From positions 1 through 64,000 of IMG/VR virus record IMGVR_UViG_3300033142_001588: DNA of 64,000 bases. The stretch is one strand, 5' to 3'. Of this stretch, positions 59,582-64,000 are shown piece after piece (within the stretch, counting starts at the first letter, position 1; each line of letters opens with the position of its first letter). Made by a program: the position numbers and the translations under genes. The notes beneath the pieces are model-generated. The model was not told the origin of the DNA. It saw only the letters and a program-made list of their open reading frames with translations, and made no database searches. This DNA is from a virus.

Positions 59582-60115
59582 TTATGTATTTCTTAATTCT
59601 TTATCTCTTTGTTCCGCAAGAGCTAGAACTTCTCTAATCTCACTGATGCTATCATAATCCTTTTCTATGGTAGAATCACATCGCTCAATCGCTTCTTCAA
59701 ATTGCTCAATTTGTTGATTTAAAGCTTCAATATTATAAGGAGGAGTTTTTCTTCTAATATTTTTAATCTGTTCTTTATGCTCTTCAGGATCTAATTCTTT
59801 AATTTGCTGATCAGCCAAAGTAACTTCTTTAATCAAAAGTCTGTACTCACCAATCTTCTGTTTTAGATCCTGCTTGAAATTTTTAATCTTTTTAATATTT
59901 CCTTCGCACTCCTTGATTTGGCTCTGTAGAAATTTCACGTTATGTTTAGGGAATTTAGCAGCAATATTGCTTCTTTTAGTTTCTCGATCTGATTTCAAGA
60001 ACTCGGCTAATCCCTCCTTGGCCTCATTTCCTTGACCAAGGGGGAGATTACCGATTTGCATTCCGTCAACTCTAAGTGAATCTACGCCTGTTTTTCCAAT
60101 ATTATTATCTTTCAT
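59582..60115 (-). CDS. Coiled-coil structural-region protein
   Basis: 177 residues, mainly two long coiled coils (LQSQIKECEGNIKKIKNFKQ; IEALNQQIEQFEEAIERCDS). The N-terminus has a short DSLRVDGMQIGNLPLGQG stretch. Between fibre genes; perhaps a fibre chaperone or spacer. Unknown function. Confidence 0.6.
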   Translation of the reverse strand: MKDNNIGKTGVDSLRVDGMQIGNLPLGQGNEAKEGLAEFLKSDRETKRSNIAAKFPKHNVKFLQSQIKECEGNIKKIKNFKQDLKQKIGEYRLLIKEVTLADQQIKELDPEEHKEQIKNIRRKTPPYNIEALNQQIEQFEEAIERCDSTIEKDYDSISEIREVLALAEQRDKELRNT

Positions 60116-60146
60116 TTCCTATTTGTCCTTTCTTTTTTTAAATTAA

Positions 60147-62732
60147 TTATTGAGCAATCGTATCAGGCTGACGCACAACCGTAACCGTCGTGTTACCATC
60201 GCCCTGAGTCTGATTTAGCGTAAAAGGAAGAATAACCTTACCTTGACGCACATTTACTACAACATCAAAGTCTGCACCAGTCTGCTTAGTAAATGTATTA
60301 TTAATCGAGGTTGTTGTAGCCTCAGCATCAATAATCAAGTCATAAAGATTATCAGTAGTGGCATAATCTTGAATCAAAACATTGATTTCATAACTATCAC
60401 CATTTGTGAAAGTACCAGCACCAACAGTGTCATGTACTTCAGCAATAACACAACTTCCATTAGAAGCACTAACAATCTCATAGTACTCATCTTTGGCTGG
60501 AACTAATACAAGCATACCTGGATTAACACCAGATGTAGCAAAGTCAACAGCAGAATCATCAAGCAGTGTTGTAGTAGTACTAGCACCAGCTGTTCTTGGC
60601 CCATCAATAGGTTGAATTAAAGTAAATTCTCCAGCACTACCAGTAGTTCTAGACGAATACTCATACTTATGCTCTTGTTCTTTAGTTGTCTCGACAATTC
60701 TGACGTAACCAACCTGTGGAACCTCAACGTCGACAGTACCAGAAGCTTTAACAACTTCAGTCTGCTTGGCGTTATAATTTGAAGCTGAAAGATCGTGCAT
60801 TCCACCAAACTGATCTTTATTAATGATACCAGCAGTACCAGTATCGCGAGCTACAAGGATTCTGTCCGATGCAGCGGTATTCGTAACGGTAAACGAAACA
60901 GTATTCGGAGGAGTTCTCAGAGTACCAAGATCGTCCGTAAGAATATAAGACTGCTCATCACCAGTATTAAAGTTAATATATGAAACTCCGCGAGCACCGA
61001 AGATCTGTGAACCCGTAAAGGTTCCAAATGGACTTGCTTTAGGAGAAGTAAAGTTATTAATACCTAAAGTGCCAGTATTTACTTCAACAGAATCACCAGC
61101 ACCGCCTTCATCTTCAACTCTATCACCATCAGAGAGAGAATCAAGAGATGTTTGCTGATCAGTAGTTGAGAAATAGGTTGGCGAATTAGTAGTATTGTCG
61201 TGCAGGAGACGAGCTGTCCAAGTTCCTGCTGTTACTGTAATATCATCACCTTCAGTGAATGAACCACTAGCATTAGTGTATTCGATAACACCGTCCAAAC
61301 CACGGTAAGATTCACCAGGAATATTTACACCAGCACCAAAAAGATCGTTTTCATCAGCACCACGGCGTGTGATATACTTGATTCTTTCATAAACCTTGGC
61401 GATTGGAACATTACCTTGGCAATCAAACTGAACAGAATAAGGCTCTGGACCAGTTTCTTCATCATGGTCGACAAGAAATCCACCAAGAGCTAATGTAACA
61501 GTACCACCTTCACCAGCGCCAGCATCTTTGGGACCACCACTAGTATCACCAGGAGCGCCATTAACACTACCGTCACCATCATCATTAGCAGCAGTATCAA
61601 AATCATACTCTTGCAAAACATCAGCATTACTAAAGTCGGTCAAGTCACCAACAAGGTAATACTCGATAGTGGGTGTAGTTGTAGAAGGATTAACAACGTT
61701 GGTAATAACACCTTTTGAAGCGGCATCTGCCCATGTACTACCACCACCAGTGGTACTGAAAATACCATTTCCAACTTCCCATACATCCGCAGTAGCACCA
61801 GTAACATTTAAGGTTGCATAACCTGTAGTGTTATTAATATCTGGAGCAGAAGCCAACGGAAGTGCAGAGAAACCACCAGCAGCAACGTTAAGACGGAAAT
61901 TATCGTACAAAGATGTATATCTTCGCGCGAAGACTTCCACGTCGCCGTCTGCGATTGTTACGCCAGAGTTCTGAACCTGGACAAGAATCGAAATAATACC
62001 AAGAGAAACATCAGGATCAGTAGCCCACCACTGGAAACCACCAGTGCTATCGGGAAGCTTAATACGATCTTGATAAATATAAACTTCTGTTGCACTTGGA
62101 ACGGCACCAATCGCCTGAATTGCAGACCATTGAGTTGTACCAGAAATAGCGGCTACACTAGTGTTAGGTCCAGCACTTCCATTAGTAATACTCAAAGCAC
62201 CAGTTCCATCAAAAAGATCTTCGTTTGGAACTTCTGGACGAATCCAAGCAATTAAGCTTCCATCAGGATCTTGATCAAAGTCAAGCAGGGTTCCAGTATC
62301 GCCAGTACCACTTTGAGTAATTCGCTTACCAATATCGGAAGTAGCGAAATCAGTACCACCGCCGACGACATAACCAACCTTTAAAACACCGTCGCCAGTT
62401 CTTGTAGTAGCAGCAGCTGTCCAGGCTGCGGTAATAGCACCTTCTTTAAGATATTCAGTTGAAGAACGAGGAATAAAATACCAGTTCTCCATCGTGAAAG
62501 CGTTCGGCGTCGTAGGAAGCATAGCATTACGAAAACCCATAGCAATGAAATCGTCCATTGCGTCAGCAACAGCCGAATACAAAGCACGGGTTGTGATAAC
62601 ACTTGGAGTACCGACGAAAGAAGGATCAATACGAACTTGTCTAAGACCAGCAACAGCTGCTGCGTCATTGGTCTCGTCATCAAGTTCCATAATCCACTCG
62701 TCGTTAAGACCAGGAAGTACGATTTTAGTCAT
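60147..62732 (-). CDS. Large appendage/structural protein
   Basis: 861-residue beta-rich protein. It starts MTKIVLPGLNDEWIMELDDE, then RALYSAVADAMDDFIAMGFR. Later segments such as FDCQGNVPIAKVYERIKYIT and GIINKDQFGGMHDLSASNYN, and a C-terminal sandwich (VVNVRQGKVILPFTLNQTQG), look like phage fibre or appendage domains. Two modules resemble the DGF type in the giant protein (DFATSGVNPGMLVLVPAKDE). Followed closely by a coiled-coil protein and a fibre; probably part of the tail or neck fibres. Confidence 0.6.
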   Translation of the reverse strand: MTKIVLPGLNDEWIMELDDETNDAAAVAGLRQVRIDPSFVGTPSVITTRALYSAVADAMDDFIAMGFRNAMLPTTPNAFTMENWYFIPRSSTEYLKEGAITAAWTAAATTRTGDGVLKVGYVVGGGTDFATSDIGKRITQSGTGDTGTLLDFDQDPDGSLIAWIRPEVPNEDLFDGTGALSITNGSAGPNTSVAAISGTTQWSAIQAIGAVPSATEVYIYQDRIKLPDSTGGFQWWATDPDVSLGIISILVQVQNSGVTIADGDVEVFARRYTSLYDNFRLNVAAGGFSALPLASAPDINNTTGYATLNVTGATADVWEVGNGIFSTTGGGSTWADAASKGVITNVVNPSTTTPTIEYYLVGDLTDFSNADVLQEYDFDTAANDDGDGSVNGAPGDTSGGPKDAGAGEGGTVTLALGGFLVDHDEETGPEPYSVQFDCQGNVPIAKVYERIKYITRRGADENDLFGAGVNIPGESYRGLDGVIEYTNASGSFTEGDDITVTAGTWTARLLHDNTTNSPTYFSTTDQQTSLDSLSDGDRVEDEGGAGDSVEVNTGTLGINNFTSPKASPFGTFTGSQIFGARGVSYINFNTGDEQSYILTDDLGTLRTPPNTVSFTVTNTAASDRILVARDTGTAGIINKDQFGGMHDLSASNYNAKQTEVVKASGTVDVEVPQVGYVRIVETTKEQEHKYEYSSRTTGSAGEFTLIQPIDGPRTAGASTTTTLLDDSAVDFATSGVNPGMLVLVPAKDEYYEIVSASNGSCVIAEVHDTVGAGTFTNGDSYEINVLIQDYATTDNLYDLIIDAEATTTSINNTFTKQTGADFDVVVNVRQGKVILPFTLNQTQGDGNTTVTVVRQPDTIAQ

Positions 62733-62768
62733 TTTTTATTCTCCCCTAGAAAGAATATTAATCATAAA

Positions 62769-64000
62769 TTAAAAATTAGTTGAAAATTCTGATATATTAT
62801 CCTCAATCCAGTTGGCAACGACTGTTAAGCCAGTGGATTCAATTGTTCTGTTTTGTGTGAAAGGCAAATACCTTTGTGTGTCTAATCTACCCCATTTTCC
62901 AAGAGGTTCTGTTGTTGTGCTAGTAAAAGAATTTAATCTAAACTTAATAGGCCAAAGAAGACCAATGCCCGTAATAGGTTCCTGTGTCCATCCAGTCAAA
63001 TCTGCTAGATCCCATTCTACAACACCGTTTTGTGTTAATTCATTTGTTCCATCTGTAACATTTGGAATATCTGCCCAATTTCCATTGTTGAAGAATCCAC
63101 CTCCTTGGTAATATCTCCAAACAAGATCCCAAGTACCAACTCCTGGTTGCGACATTTCAATCCAGATTTTACTAAATTGATCACCGTGAGCAAAGTAAAA
63201 ATCATCAAGTGCCGCAGCAGTACCACCAAACCAAAATTGAACATCATCTGTAGTAGAACTATTAAATTCCGTAGTATTACTAATTATACCTGATCCAGCT
63301 CGTCTACTGGCACAAAAGCGGGCATTTCCCTGCCCTCTAGCCCTAACTATAACGTCTAAATCCCCTTCATAATTCTGAACAAAGCTGTATGACCCATTGG
63401 TTATATCAGCGAAACCTTCCGCTAATGTATCTCCTTCTGTAACGCTTCCGACTGTAGCATCAGCAATAACCTTTACAGCAGCGCCACTAGTACCAAAACC
63501 CTCAACCTCAACAGTAACCGAATTATTAATAGTTAAAGTACCCGTATACCCAGTGTCATCTACCGAGGGAGTATCTCCATCATTAATGATATTAATAGTA
63601 ATATCAGCTGTTGAAGTAACTGGATTAACATAAATTACTCGGTTAGCAGCAGTTCCAAGATCATCTGCATAATCATTAAATGTCCAATTGTCAAAAGTAA
63701 ATTCAAATGGTCCAGCTCCAGTAGGTCTTATATGTATTGCATGTCCAGTTCCATCACTATTAAACACCAAATTCTTCTGAGTTCCCGCACTTCCTGCTGT
63801 AGTATCTTGAGCTTCAGTTACAAGTATTGCTCCATCCGCATCATTGGACCCATTAAAAGTTATTGTGTCCATTGGAAAACTGTCAGCAAGAATTTTATCG
63901 CAGTTAGAAAACGTGCAATTATTAAAAAACTTATCTCCGCTTGCGTCATCTGCTTGCAGCGTTATCGTACCAAGATCAGAAAAAGAACAACTGGTAAATT
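62769..64000 (-). CDS. Beta-helix-like fibre protein, 5'-partial (runs off right edge)
   Basis: The reverse frame is open from 64000 down to the stop at 62769; the ATG at 63872 is internal, since 42 further open codons precede it (including TSCSFSDLGTITLQADD and FFNNCTFSNCDKILADS). These FxxC units are beta-helix coils. The C-terminal part has YTGTLTINNSVTVEVEGFG and a beta-sandwich with QFWFGGTAAALDDFYFAHGD. It is followed by 36 nt and the 861-residue gene. The start lies beyond the window. Confidence 0.65.
   Translation of the reverse strand, partial: FTSCSFSDLGTITLQADDASGDKFFNNCTFSNCDKILADSFPMDTITFNGSNDADGAILVTEAQDTTAGSAGTQKNLVFNSDGTGHAIHIRPTGAGPFEFTFDNWTFNDYADDLGTAANRVIYVNPVTSTADITINIINDGDTPSVDDTGYTGTLTINNSVTVEVEGFGTSGAAVKVIADATVGSVTEGDTLAEGFADITNGSYSFVQNYEGDLDVIVRARGQGNARFCASRRAGSGIISNTTEFNSSTTDDVQFWFGGTAAALDDFYFAHGDQFSKIWIEMSQPGVGTWDLVWRYYQGGGFFNNGNWADIPNVTDGTNELTQNGVVEWDLADLTGWTQEPITGIGLLWPIKFRLNSFTSTTTEPLGKWGRLDTQRYLPFTQNRTIESTGLTVVANWIEDNISEFSTNF

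Overview
The window is part of a large, AT-rich tailed double-stranded DNA phage genome (Caudoviricetes). It uses the standard bacterial code, with TAA, TGA and TAG all ending genes. A tail tube protein, a 2866-residue tape measure and a hub-like protein follow one another in the usual siphovirus order. No contractile sheath, terminase, portal or capsid gene is visible here. The bacterial host cannot be named from the sequence.

Bases 1-20727 are transcribed rightwards in tightly overlapping genes. First comes a replication and nucleotide block: DnaB-type helicase (5' end outside the window), DnaG-type primase, dNMP kinase, Cas4/RecB-like Fe-S nuclease, a degenerate macro-domain protein, and a DNA polymerase III alpha subunit split into two separate genes. 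A small acidic protein and a DEDDh proofreading exonuclease lie between the polymerase halves. Promoter-like sites precede the second polymerase half and ssb. SSB and a sigma-like protein follow. Bases 10836-18772 hold a nine-gene glycan cluster: several GT-B and GT-A glycosyltransferases, a sugar nucleotidyltransferase and a methyltransferase-like protein. After it come a free-standing EDxHD homing endonuclease, a probable ssDNA-annealing protein and a zinc-ribbon protein. A bidirectional terminator at 20765-20793 closes this half.

Bases 20825-64000 are transcribed leftwards and hold virion genes. In transcription order (right to left) these are: fibre and appendage proteins (one running off the right edge), small baseplate or connector proteins, a 3021-residue appendage protein built of cadherin-like repeats, beta-helices and about ten copies of a DGF-x-x-G-M module, neck and tail completion proteins, tail tube protein, four tail-assembly-region proteins, tape measure, a tail-tip protein, a 2223-residue hub with a long cysteine-paired repeat fibre, and a small Cys-rich protein. 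Terminators after the tail tube gene and just before the tape measure gene divide this operon.

The most unusual points are: the polymerase split with its proofreader between the halves; a 74-residue protein that duplicates the N-terminal domain of the 3021-residue protein; a 30-nt exact repeat shared by a replication-region gene and the tape measure gene; a probable PD-(D/E)XK-like domain inside the tape measure; and a structured RNA-like element in the leader of the first tail-assembly gene. All family assignments come from reading motifs, not from database searches.
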